Assembly (NCBI RefSeq): GCF_033958435.1 | Contig: NC_134147.1 | Coordinates: 49,656,001-49,720,000 of the forward strand | Reading direction: 5' to 3' | Length of the DNA: 64,000 nt | Source of the DNA: Carettochelys insculpta | Lineage: Eukaryota; Chordata; Testudines; Carettochelyidae | In this document: positions 55,088-64,000 of the stretch, piece after piece | Layout of the letters: every line of letters starts with the position of its first letter | Numbering within the stretch: the first letter of the stretch is position 1 | Made by a program: the position numbers and the translations under genes | The notes under the pieces: generated by a model | The model's input: the letters and a program-made list of their open reading frames with translations, nothing else | What the model was told of the DNA's origin: nothing | The model's database searches: none

Positions 55088-56733
55088 ATGAGCGAGCTCA
55101 AAGACTGCCCGCTGCAGTTCCACGACTTCAAGTCGGTGGACCACGCGAAGGTGTGCCCGCGCTACACGGCCGTGCTGGCCCGCTCCGAGGAGGATGGCAT
55201 CGGCATCGAGGAGCTCGACACGCTGCAGCTGGAGCTGGAGACGCTGTTGTCCTCGGCCAGCCGCAGGCTGCGGGTGCTGGAGGCAGAGACGCAGGTCGGG
55301 CTCCCTAGTTCCTTGGGGCAGCCGAGAGTACTAGGGCGGCGGGCGTGGGCTGGCTGCATCTGGGGTCCGTCAGTCTGGGTTCCATGACCCTTTGCCGAGG
55401 GCTGTTTGGACTCCAGAGAGCAGCCCTCCCATACCGGCTTCACCGTAACCGCTGGCCTGGGGGCTTCTCGCAAGCCAGCCGTGGAATGGTTAACGTTTTG
55501 GGGGTTGATGAGCTGTCCTTACTTCCCGAGTGAGCAGTGTGGAAGTCCTTCGCAAGGCACCAGGAGCAGTACCGGTTTGTGGGTGGCCGTTCGTGGCCGG
55601 GGCCCTGTGCTGTACAGGAGGCCGGACTGGCGAGTGGCTGCATCTGGCCTGAAAGGCCAAGGACTTTTGCCTTTTAGTAATGCCTGCAGTCTTAGGCGTC
55701 TAGCAGAGTCGCTGCTCGTTGCTGTGTGGGTTGGCCCTGGCAGTGAGACCTGCTGGCTTTTTTACCTCTGTCCCTGGACTTGTGCCGTACAGTGTGCCCT
55801 CTCCGCTGGGCTGGTTCCTTCCTCCCATGGCAGACAATGTTGCAGCAGAGCCTGGCTTGCTGCCAGCCCATCAAGTTCCTTCCTTGCTGGGGGTTGTGCC
55901 TCGGTGGTCCCTGCGAGTGGTAGAGGGGTGCCAGCTGTCAGAGAGAATGGGGCCTGAGGGTGAAGGAAGCAGGATGGTTGTTAGAGAAAGGAGTGGGCCC
56001 TTAAAGGGCAGACAGAGCTGAAGAGGGGCAAGGGGCTTGGCTTTAGTTGGACCCTTTCCTTTCCCTCTCTGGTTCTGGGCTCCGCCAGCTGCATGGCTGG
56101 GGTGACACAGAGCTGTTCTCTTTCAGATTTTGACCGACTGGCAGGACAAGAAGGGGGACAGGCGGTTCCTGAAGCTGGGCAAAGAGCATGACCTGGGCAC
56201 CCCAGTGAAACATGGGAAGCCCAAGAAGCAGAAGCTAGAGGGGAAGGGTGGGCACGGCACAGGGCCCGGCCCTGGGCGGCCCAAATCTAAGAACCTCCAG
56301 CCCAAGATCCAGGAATATGAGTTCCCAGATGACCCGGTGGACATGCCTCGGATCCCCAAAAATGATGCCCCAAATAGGTAAGGTCGGGTTGGAAACAGAA
56401 GGGGTTATGAGCAACTGTGGGGCTCCCAAGGGAAACACAGCCCTTTCCCTGATGCTGTGGGCCAAAGCCCCAAGCTGAACTGGGCGTTGGGTGCTAACGC
56501 TTGCAGTCTGCTCCGCACCGATCCGCCCTGAGCACAGACTCCATCTCCTGGGTTCAGGAGGAGCCACCCGCTTGGGTCAGCAGCTCCTGCCCTTCCCTTC
56601 TGAGTGCCTGTTTGCCGCACCCTGCAGGTTCTGGGCCTCCGTGGAGCCCTACTGTGCAGACCTCACCAGTGAGGAGGTGCGAACCCTGGAGGAGCTGCTC
56701 AAGACCCCAGAGGATGAGGCCGAGCACTACAAG
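55088..56733 (+). CDS. TADA3: Transcriptional adaptor 3, 5' part (3 exons)
   Basis: TADA3 (ADA3) is the scaffold of the acetyltransferase module shared by the SAGA and ATAC coactivator complexes. Coding exons in this window: 55088-55294 (phase 0 end), 56127-56377, 56628-56733, encoding 188 residues that end at EAEHYK. Human TADA3 has about 432 residues, so more than half lies to the right of the window. Matches include MSELKDCPLQFHDFKSVDH, GIGIEELDTLQLELETLLSS, ILTDWQDKKGDRRFLKLG, KSKNLQPKIQEYEF, RFWASVEPYCADLTSEEVRT. No following exon is found up to 64000; intron 3 carries a 5.8 kb LTR element. Confidence 0.95.
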
Positions 56734-57926
56734 GTACAAACCACAGGGCAGCCAGTGCCCCTCTGCCCTCCTGCCATTCTTGGGCCTTGCAGTGAGAGCT
56801 GATGCCCCGGGAGTGAGGCAGGCAGCAAAGGTGGGTTGCAGGGCTTGGCGCTGCGCAGCGCTGCGGGGCTGTGGCTACCTCTTGCCCGTCCTTGGGCAGT
56901 GCAGGCTGGGTGGGGTCAAGCTGGCTGGAGGCTCTACCCTGGGAGGTGAGGCTTGTGCTGCTGGGGCAGGATGGTGCAGTCTGTGCCCTGTTCTACAGCA
57001 GCGAAGCAGATTGCCGGGAGCGTGTTGGGCGGGGCTCTCCAGCGCATGCAGAAGCTGTTGTAGTTTTACCTCCGGGTCACAGACGTGCTTGGGCCCTGGG
57101 TATCTGGGTGTCTCACAGCTTGTCTCCTGCTCCAGCGCTTGTGCCTCCCTCTGCTTTTCAGGCACAATTGAGCTGCCGCCGGCAATGGGGCGGGAGATAG
57201 CAGCCTCCTTGCAGGGCAGGTCTGAATGAGCCAAGACCTCTGTATGCTCTGGGCTGTGCCCAGAGCTCCGTCCTCCCTTAGCCCCAGGTGGCTTTCCCCG
57301 AGAGAGCCCTGATCCCCATAGTAGGGGAGGGCAGGGACAGTTAGTCCACAAGTGCTCAGATTCCCTGAGCTGCCCGCGTGGGCGTTGCGGGTTAGAGAGG
57401 AGAGCAGTGCGTGCTTTGGTGGGAGGAAACAGACGCTGTAGCTGTGCCCTGGGGTGCTGCCATCCAGGCCGGCCATGGGGCTGAATGCAGGAAGCCGTGG
57501 CTGAGTGCCAGGTAAGGGGAGCCAAGGGGGACGGTGCCAGCGCAGCCGTAGCTGGGCCCCAGGTGAGCTCAGCCCCCATTGCCAGCGTCAAGGGAAATGC
57601 GCCACATTCCGGAGCAGTCAGCACGGCTTCGGGTGGGCCGGAGGGCAGCCTGGATTCTCGTGGTGCTGAATTCGGGGTGGGGCGCACTGCGGGCACACAC
57701 GCATCTGCCTTGGCTCTTGCCTGCCCTGCAGATGTGGCACCTGTGCCCAGGCCTGGGAAGCTGGCGCTGAGAATGCACCGACTGCTCTCAGGTGGGGGGC
57801 CCAGCAGCACTTCTGGGCTCTTGCAGTGCCCTGACCCCACCACCTGGCCTCCTCTTCCCTACCGACAGGCGTGTGCCGGATGCGCTGGGACCTGAACCTC
57901 CTGGCTGCTGAGATGGGCACCTGCAG
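56734..57926. other. TADA3 intron 3, left part
   Basis: No TADA3 exon and no recognised repeat. Open frames here do not resemble the next expected TADA3 residues (a PPLGKHYS-like block). Confidence 0.5.
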
Positions 57927-57931
57927 AGAGG
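57927..57931 (+). repeat. Target site duplication, left (agagg)
   Basis: agagg directly precedes the 5' LTR and recurs at 63696-63700 after the 3' LTR. Confidence 0.85.
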
Positions 57932-58359
57932 TGTGATGGAGTGGGGGGAGTGCATGTGTGAGTCAGGCTGGATGTGAGAGACAAGCAGATCAGCTCCCAG
58001 TAGCTAAGGATGACCCTGGGGCTACAACTGGCAGGTAACACCTCTGCCTGAACAAAGAGCAGGGAGGAGCCAAGCAGGGCTTTTTTTTTTTTGAATCAGG
58101 AGCAGCAGTTAGAGGCTAGGGGAAGAGGAGCTGGAAGGCAGCCAGCCTGAGGAGGGGGAAAGCTACACCCCAGAGGGGCACCCCTTGGGGTCTTCTCCCC
58201 AGGACGGGTTGGAAGGACTGTCTCTGGCTGCTGTACTGTCGCTTCTGTGAGAAACTGGGCATCTGTTGCCTAATAAACCTCCTGTTGTACCTGCTGAATG
58301 AGAGTCAATCCTGCCAGCGGACGGGGTGCAGTGCAGGGGGACCCCTGAACCCCATCACA
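57932..58359 (+). repeat. 5' LTR of the full-length element
   Basis: 428 bp, TGTGATGG to CCATCACA. It carries a poly-T run at about 58080-58092 and AATAAA near 58272. The U3 is short and without an obvious TATA box. Confidence 0.92.
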
Positions 58360-58360
58360 C

Positions 58361-58378
58361 TCGTGTCAGGAGTGGGAT
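58361..58378 (+). other. Primer binding site, tRNA-Leu type
   Basis: TCGTGTCAGGAGTGGGAT, one base after the LTR, complements the 3' end of vertebrate tRNA-Leu (ATCCCACTCCTGACACCA) except near the CCA end. Confidence 0.75.
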
Positions 58379-58516
58379 GCACTGCACCCACGGATGAGCT
58401 CCCATCAGTGGCTGACTGAGCACAAGAGAAGGAAGGAGCCTCACAAGAGCCAGAGGGGGAACAGCAACTGCTGCAGCTGCTGCTGGTGAGTGGATACCCC
58501 GGGAGACAGCAGAGAG

Positions 58517-61500
58517 ATGGATTATACCCGACTCCTGAAGGCAGAGCTAGCGGGGCTGTGCAGAGAGAGGGGCCTGACCATGGGGAAGGTGACCAAGGCC
58601 CAGCTGATTGCCCACCTGGAAGAGAACGACCGATCTGGGGGGGCAGAGCCTGTCCCGGCAGAAAGTGGCTGGTCACCCTCGGGAAGCATTTTGGATTCTC
58701 TGACAGGAGCGGGGTCTCGACGCCGTCAGACACACACGGTGCCCGCCAGGTCACGCTCAGCTAGGGGTGGTCCATCGCGGGCAGAGTCCCCCGCCGCAGA
58801 GCTGCGATGGCTGGAGCTCGAGGTGAGATTAAAGGAACTGGAGCACCAGGAACAGGAAAGAGAGCATGAGCACGAGCGCCAGCTACAAGAGAGACAGCGG
58901 GAGGAGAGAGAGCGAGAGCGGGAGCATGAGCAGGCCATGGCAGAGGCGAGACGCCAAGAGGCCCCAGCTGTGGTAAGTGGGGAGAGGGCCAGACGGCTCG
59001 GGATGGCCAGTCACTTGGAGACGCGCGTGCTGGCCCAGTGTCAGGACCCAGGGGACATGGACGAGTTCCTTACCGCCTTTGAGGGAGCCTGTGAGTTGCA
59101 CGAGGTTCCCCCAGCTGAGTGGCTCCGGCACCTCACCCCCTTGCTGGGCCAGAAGGCTGCAGCGGTGCTCAGCCAGCCGGAGGGGCTGCAGCCTGGGGAC
59201 TATGAACGGTTCAAACAGGCCCTGCTGCATAAGTTCGGGCTGACTCCGGAGATGTACAAAAAGAAGTTCCAGGAGGCGCAGAAGAGGCCAGAGGAAACCC
59301 ATGTGGATACAACCGCCCGCCTGAGGCAAAACTACCGGAAGTGGGTGTTCGGGATGGGAGCCTAGTCCGTAGAGGACCTGATCGAGCTGGCGATCCTGGA
59401 GTGATTCTACAAGATATGCTCACCTGACCTGAGGGTGTGGCTCGTGGACCAGAGGCCAGGGGATTCACACAATGCAGAGAAACTGGCAGATGACTTCACA
59501 AACAGCCGGGCCAGGTTTGAAAGGGAGTCCCGGAGGGAGAGGGAGTCCCGGAGAGACCGAGAATCTCAGAGAGACTGGTTCCTGACCGTATGACAGAGGG
59601 GACCACCTCTTGGGTGAGCCCAGGAAAGAGGGGCCGGCCACCTACCCCCCAGAGAGCCAAGCAGAGCCTGGACAGAGCAGCCGGCCCGAGGGACACAACA
59701 AGACCCAGGCTGTTACCACTGTGGGCAAAAGGGGCATAGAGCAGCCCAGTGCCCCAAGCTCCCAGACAGGTTGAGCAGGCTGGGGGGTCATGGAGTCAAC
59801 TGGGTGGAGTCCCAGAAGCCAGAGGGGCTGGCGGCCAAGGCGGGTGGTGCTGACAGTGGGCACTCGGATTGGGCCAAGTCTGCCCCACAGACCAGCTCCT
59901 CAGGGGGACCAAATGCTCAGAGGTCAGTTTACAGAGTGGGGGCGGCAATGCCTCTGTGGAGCAAGCGTCTCAAACGCCTCGAGGTAGATGGGAAAAAGGT
60001 CACGGGGTTCTGGGACACAGGCACTGATGTGACGCTGGCCCTACCCGGGGTGGAGGCACCGGGCTGCATGATACCCAATTCCCACCTGACGATAACAGGA
60101 ATTGATGGGACCCCTTTCAAGGTGCCCATGGCGAGGGTGCACCTGAAATGGGGGAAGAAGGAAGGCCCCAAGGAAGTGGGCGTGCACAGCCATTTGCCAG
60201 CGGATGTACTGATGGGGGCTGACCTGGAGAACTGGCCAGGTGAACGCCCTCGTGCCCTGGTCCTGACCCGTAGCCAAAGAAAACGAGGGGTGCGTTCCCC
60301 AGATTCAGGGCTACAGGCCCAGCCAAAGTCACAGGAGCCACAGGGGCCAACCCTGAGAGAAAGGGGGCCCCCAAAAACCAGATCTCACAGGCCAGGGGTG
60401 CTGGAGCCAGGCAGGGATAGGGAAGTAGCTTCTGCCCCTTCCCCAGCCAAAGAGTTCCAGGCAGAGCAGCAGAGAGACCCCTCCTTGCAGAAGCTGAGGG
60501 AACTGGCCAGTCTCAGCCCAGCTCCACAGCTGGGGGAGGGCTGCAGGGAGAGATTCCTGTGGGAAAAGGGATTCCTGTACCGGGAATGGGCTCCCAGACG
60601 CAAAGCGGAACCATGGAAGGTCCAGAGGCAACTGGTGGTTCCCCAAATGTACCGGCGCAGGTTGCTGTACTTAGCCCATGATGTCCCACTCGCAGGACAC
60701 CAGGGGATCCACCGCACCAGGAGAAGGTTGTTACAGAACTTTTTCTGGCCAGGGATCTTTGCAGCTGTCCGTCTGTATTGCCTGTCCTGCAATCCCTGCC
60801 AGAGGGTGGGGAAGAGCCGGGACAAGGGGAAACCTGCCCTGAGGCCACTGCCCATCATAGAGGAGCCTTTCCAGAAAGTGGCTATGGACATAGTGGGCCC
60901 CTTCAGCAAGGCAACGCGTTCGGGGAAGAAACATATTTTGGTGGTGGTAGATTTTGCAACGCGATACCCAGAAGCAGTGGCCTTGACCTCTATCGACGCT
61001 GACACCGTGGCGGATGCACTGCTGTCCATTTTCAGCAGAGTGGGGTTCCCCAAGGAGGTCCTCACAGATCAGGGGTCCAACTTCATGTCAGCCCTACTGC
61101 AAAGCTTGTGGGACAAGTGTGGGGTCTGGCACACCTGGGCCACAGTTGACCACCCACAGACTAACGGGCTGGTGGAGAGGTTCAATGGGACTCTGAAGCA
61201 GATGCTGAGAACCTTCATGAATCAATACCCCCATGACTGGGACAAGTACTTACCCCACCTTCTGTTTGCATACAGGGAAGTGCCCCAGGAATCCACGGGG
61301 TTCTCCCCGCTTGAGCTGCTGTATGGAAGGAGGGTACAGGGACCCTTGGACTTGCTCAGAGAAGAGTGGGAGGGGACGGCCTCTCCTGAAGGGGAGTCAG
61401 TGGTACAGTATGTACTGACCTTCCGGGAAAAACTCACCGAGCTCATGGGCCTGGCCAGGGAGAACCTCTCCATGGCCCAAAGGAAGCAAAAGGTCTGGTA

Positions 61501-63238
61501 TGACTCTAATGCCCAGGCCCGAGCCTATGCCACCGGGGACCAAGTGATGGTCCTTGTACCTGTGCGGCGGAACAAGCTGCAAGCGGCCTGGGATGGGCCC
61601 TTCAAGGTTGTCAAACACCTAAATGACGTGAATTATGTGGTGGAACTGTCAAACCGGGCCCACAGCCACCGGGTCTATCATGTGAACATGATGAAACCTT
61701 ACTGGGACAGAGAGAACTTGGTGCTCGCCTTGTGCAGACACTGGGAGGGGCAGGGGGATGATCCCTTGGTGGATTTGCTCACAAGGACTGGAGCCGGCTC
61801 CTTGCTGGAGTCTATTCCCCTCTCAGACCAGCTGACCGCTGCCCAGCAGACGGAGATCAAGGAGGTGCTGAATTCACACCAACAGCTGTTCTCGGACAGA
61901 CCCGGACGCACTGACCTGGCTGTCCACTGAATAGAGACAGGCACCCACGCCCCTATCAAGTGTGTGCCATTCAGAGCCACAGGGAGGACGGCTCAGGACA
62001 TAGAGCGGGAGATTGAAGACATGCTGGCTCTGGAGGTGATCCAACCCTCGTCCAGCCCCTAGGCCTCTCCCGTGGTGTTAGTCCCTAAAAAAGATGGGTC
62101 TGTTCGGTTTTGTGTGGACTATCGCAAGCTTAACGCCATCACTGTCTCGGACGCCTACCCCATGCCCAGGCCTGATGACCTTTTAGACAAGCTGGGGGGA
62201 GCCCGTTACCTCACCACCATAGACCTCACCAAGGGGTACTGGCAAGTGCCATTAGACCAAGATGCCCGGCTCAAGTCGGCTTTCATCACCCCTGTGGGGC
62301 TCTACGAGTTCCTGGTCCTGCCCTCTGGCCTCAAGGGGGCACCCGCTACCTTCCAGCGTCTGGTGGACCAGCTACTGAAAGGGATGGAGAGCTTTGCCCT
62401 GGCGTACGTGGACGACGTTTGCATCTTCAGCCAGACATGGGAGGACCATGTGTCCCAAGTCAAGCAGGTGCTGGACCGACTCCAGAAGGCTGGTCTGACT
62501 ATCAAGGCAGGGAAGTGCAAGGTGGGAATGGCTGAGGTGACCTACCTGGGCCACAAGGTGGGCAGCGGCTGCTTAAAGCCAGAGCCAGCTAAAGTGGAGG
62601 CTGTCAGAGATTGGCCAACACCCCAGACTAAGAAACAGGTCCAGGCCTTCATTGGGATGGCGGGGTACTACCGGAGGTTTGTGCCCCGCTTTAGCTCCAT
62701 CGCAGCCCCCCTGACGGAGCTGTGTAAGAAGGGAAAGCCTGACAAGGTGGTCTGGACCAAGCAGCGCCAAGAGGCCCTCTGCGCACTGAAGGAGGCTCTG
62801 GTCAGGGCCCCGGTGCTGGCAAATCCAGACTTCAACAAGCCCTTCCTGGAGTTCACCGATGCCTCAGACGTGGGGCTGGGGGCGGTGCTAATGCAGGTGA
62901 ATGACAAAGGGGAGAAACACCCCATCGTGTACCTGAGTAAGAAGGTGCTGCCCCGGGAGCAGAACTACGCGGCCATAGAGAAGGAATGTCTGGCCATGGT
63001 GTGGGCGCTGGGGAAGCTGCAGCCGTACCTGTTTGGACGGCGTTTCACCGTGTACACCGATCACTCACCCCTGAACTGGCTGCATCACATGAGAGGGGCC
63101 AACGCCAAGCTCCTGAGGTGGAGTCTGCTCCTGCAGGACTACGACGTGGAGGTGGTCCATGTCAAGGGGAACAACAGCACCAAAGCCGATGCCCTGTCAT
63201 GCAGGGAGGGCCCTGAAGTTCCCCAGGTCACTGGCTAA
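58517..63238 (+). pseudogene. gag-pol of the Gmr1-like element, one frame with stops
   Basis: The whole coding region stays in one frame from the ATG at 58517 to the stop at 63236-63238, interrupted only by stops at 59363, 59402, 59591, 61928 and 62060; no frameshift is needed. Gag has an N-terminal MDYTRLLKAELAGLC, an E/R-rich coiled coil (about residues 95-150), a SCAN-like capsid segment (about 59200-59520) and a CCHC zinc knuckle at 59711-59752. Then come protease (FWDTGTD, about 60011), integrase zinc finger (GHQGIH and CNPC, 60690-60805), integrase core (MDIVGP, TDQGSNF, VERFNG), a GPF module (AWDGPFKVV), RT with VPKKDGSVRFCVDYRKLN and YVDD at 62405-62416, and RNase H (FTDASD, IEKECLAM, YTDHS). 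Inactive as it stands. Confidence 0.92.
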
Positions 63239-63260
63239 GTGACCCCGCTCAGTTCGGTCT

Positions 63261-63275
63261 GGAAGGGGGGAGAGA
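63261..63275 (+). other. Polypurine tract
   Basis: GGAAGGGGGGAGAGA directly precedes the 3' LTR; the same tract is at 3847-3861 in the truncated copy. Confidence 0.8.
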
Positions 63276-63695
63276 TGTGATGGAGTGGGGGGAGGGCCTG
63301 TGTGAGTCAGGCTGGATGTGAGAGACAAGCAGAGCAGCTCCCAGTGGCTAAGGATGACCCTGGGGCTACAACTGGCAGGTAACACCTCTGCCCTGAACAA
63401 AGAGGAGGGAGGAGCCGAGCTGGGTTTTGAATCGGGGGCAGCAGTTAGAGGCTAGGGGAAGAGGAGCTGGAAGGCAGCCAGCCTGAGGAGGGGGAAAGCT
63501 GCACCCCAGAGGGGCACCCCTTGGGGTCTTCTCCCCAGGACGGGTTGGAAGGACTGTCTCTGGCTGCTGTACTGTCGCTTCTGGGAGAAACTGGGCATCT
63601 GTCGCCTAATAAACCTCCTGTTGTACCTGCTGAGTGAGAGTCACTCCTGCCAGCGGACGGGGTGCAGTGATGGGGTTCAGGGGTCCCCCTGCACA
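63276..63695 (+). repeat. 3' LTR with inverted terminal 28 bp
   Basis: 420 bp, matching the 5' LTR up to 63666. Bases 63667-63694 are the exact reverse complement of the expected last 28 bp before the final A. The final A (63695) and the TSD are in normal position. Confidence 0.92.
63667..63694. other. 28 bp in-place inversion at LTR end
   Basis: The segment reads 'gtgatggggttcaggggtcc' then 'ccctgcac', whereas the 5' LTR at the same place (58331-58358) reads 'gtgcagggggacccctgaac' then 'cccatcac'. These are reverse complements base for base. Confidence 0.9.
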
Positions 63696-63700
63696 AGAGG
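63696..63700 (+). repeat. Target site duplication, right (agagg)
   Basis: Matches 57927-57931 exactly and defines the insertion borders. Confidence 0.85.
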
Positions 63701-64000
63701 TCTGTGGTGAAAACGAGTCCGAGGAGCGAGGCTGCCACTTGCCAGCCCCTGGCCTGCAGCGCCCGGGCACTGGGGTGAGAGACAAGCTGCTCGCCTTCGG
63801 GGGGTTCCCGAGCTGTGAGGGGTACAGTTTGTGCCTGCTCCACACCTTGGCTGCCTAGAGCTCTCCTTCCTTGTGTGCAGGGGCCAATGTCTGGCTGAGA
63901 CCCCTGCGGTTCCCCCGTCAGGGGCAGCAGGATAGCAGCTTCTCCAGACCCACTGAGAGCCCCAGCCTTCCCTCCCCCGCACCCTTGGCCATCAGGGCAG
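63701..64000. other. TADA3 intron 3 continues
   Basis: No exon of TADA3 or other feature recognised to the window edge. Confidence 0.5.

Larger units (their letters stand above)
57932..63695 (+). mobile_element. Full-length Gmr1-like Ty3/gypsy LTR retrotransposon, family A
   Basis: Complete structure: TSD agagg, 5' LTR 57932-58359, tRNA-Leu-type primer site 58361-58378, gag-pol region 58517-63238, polypurine tract 63261-63275, 3' LTR 63276-63695, TSD. The pol order is protease, integrase, reverse transcriptase, RNase H, which is the copia-like order known for the Gmr1 group of deuterostome Ty3/gypsy elements, unlike ordinary gypsy with integrase last. The LTRs differ by roughly a dozen substitutions plus a poly-T length change, so the insertion is not very recent. 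In-frame stops make it inactive. It lies in TADA3 intron 3, same orientation as the gene. Confidence 0.93.

Noticed and set aside
57481..57920. Possible extra TADA3 exons (for example ending at a GTAAGG donor near 57512)
   Set aside because: The encoded residues do not match the TADA3 sequence expected after EAEHYK, and the frame is not supported.
59200..59520. A host SCAN-domain zinc-finger gene
   Set aside because: The SCAN-like segment is flanked by LTRs, a primer site, a CCHC knuckle and pol in the same frame, so it is gag of the retrotransposon.
1..64000. A novel defence or multi-gene system
   Set aside because: Apart from retrotransposon pol and LINE reverse transcriptase, every protein that I can support is a conserved housekeeping or ciliary gene. 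Nothing points to a new multi-gene system.

Overview
This is vertebrate genomic DNA, most likely from a non-avian sauropsid such as a turtle or crocodilian (inference from repeat content; species not determinable). Evidence: intron-containing genes with GT-AG junctions that keep phase, CpG-rich promoters, CR1-type LINE copies, old hAT-like repeats, and Ty3/gypsy LTR elements of the unusual Gmr1 type. Gene content matches the human 3p25.3 block containing JAGN1, RPUSD3, TTLL3, ARPC4 and TADA3. I see no bacterial genes, CRISPR arrays or RNA genes.

Layout. 0-4.7 kb: relics of two related Gmr1-like LTR retrotransposon families plus a nested hAT-like repeat. 5.2-7.0 kb: JAGN1 (minus, 2 coding exons, 183 aa). 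7.2-12.5 kb: RPUSD3 (plus, 9 exons, 330 aa), head-to-head with JAGN1 across 251 bp. 12.8-16.1 kb: intergenic minisatellites, one split by a solo LTR. 16.5-31.7 kb: TTLL3 (minus, 12 coding exons, 880 aa), its introns filled with minisatellites and a CR1 with an inverted 5' end. 33.3-42.5 kb: two large tandem arrays (75 bp and 69 bp units) back to back. 42.5-42.8 kb: a CpG-rich island with a perfect CRE, the probable TTLL3 promoter. 42.8-54.2 kb: ARPC4 (minus, 6 coding exons, 168 aa) with old LINE fragments in introns. 54.2-55.1 kb: divergent ARPC4/TADA3 promoter. 55.1 kb onward: TADA3 (plus), first three coding exons only. 57.9-63.7 kb: a full-length Gmr1-like element with 5 bp target duplication in TADA3 intron 3.

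All five genes are conserved cellular genes: an ER protein (JAGN1), a pseudouridine-synthase-family protein (RPUSD3), a tubulin glycylase (TTLL3), an Arp2/3 subunit (ARPC4) and a SAGA/ATAC adaptor (TADA3). They form no pathway together; what unites them is conserved synteny. The four genes whose coding regions are complete in this window have exon phases that sum to whole codons.

The striking feature is tandem repeat load: by my estimate close to 30% of the window is minisatellite, with units of 32 to 118 bp. Several units are multiples of 3 and so produce very long spurious open frames on both strands. The most interesting non-gene items are the Gmr1-like element (integrase before reverse transcriptase, SCAN-like gag), an exact 28 bp inversion at the end of its 3' LTR, and higher-order structure in the large arrays.
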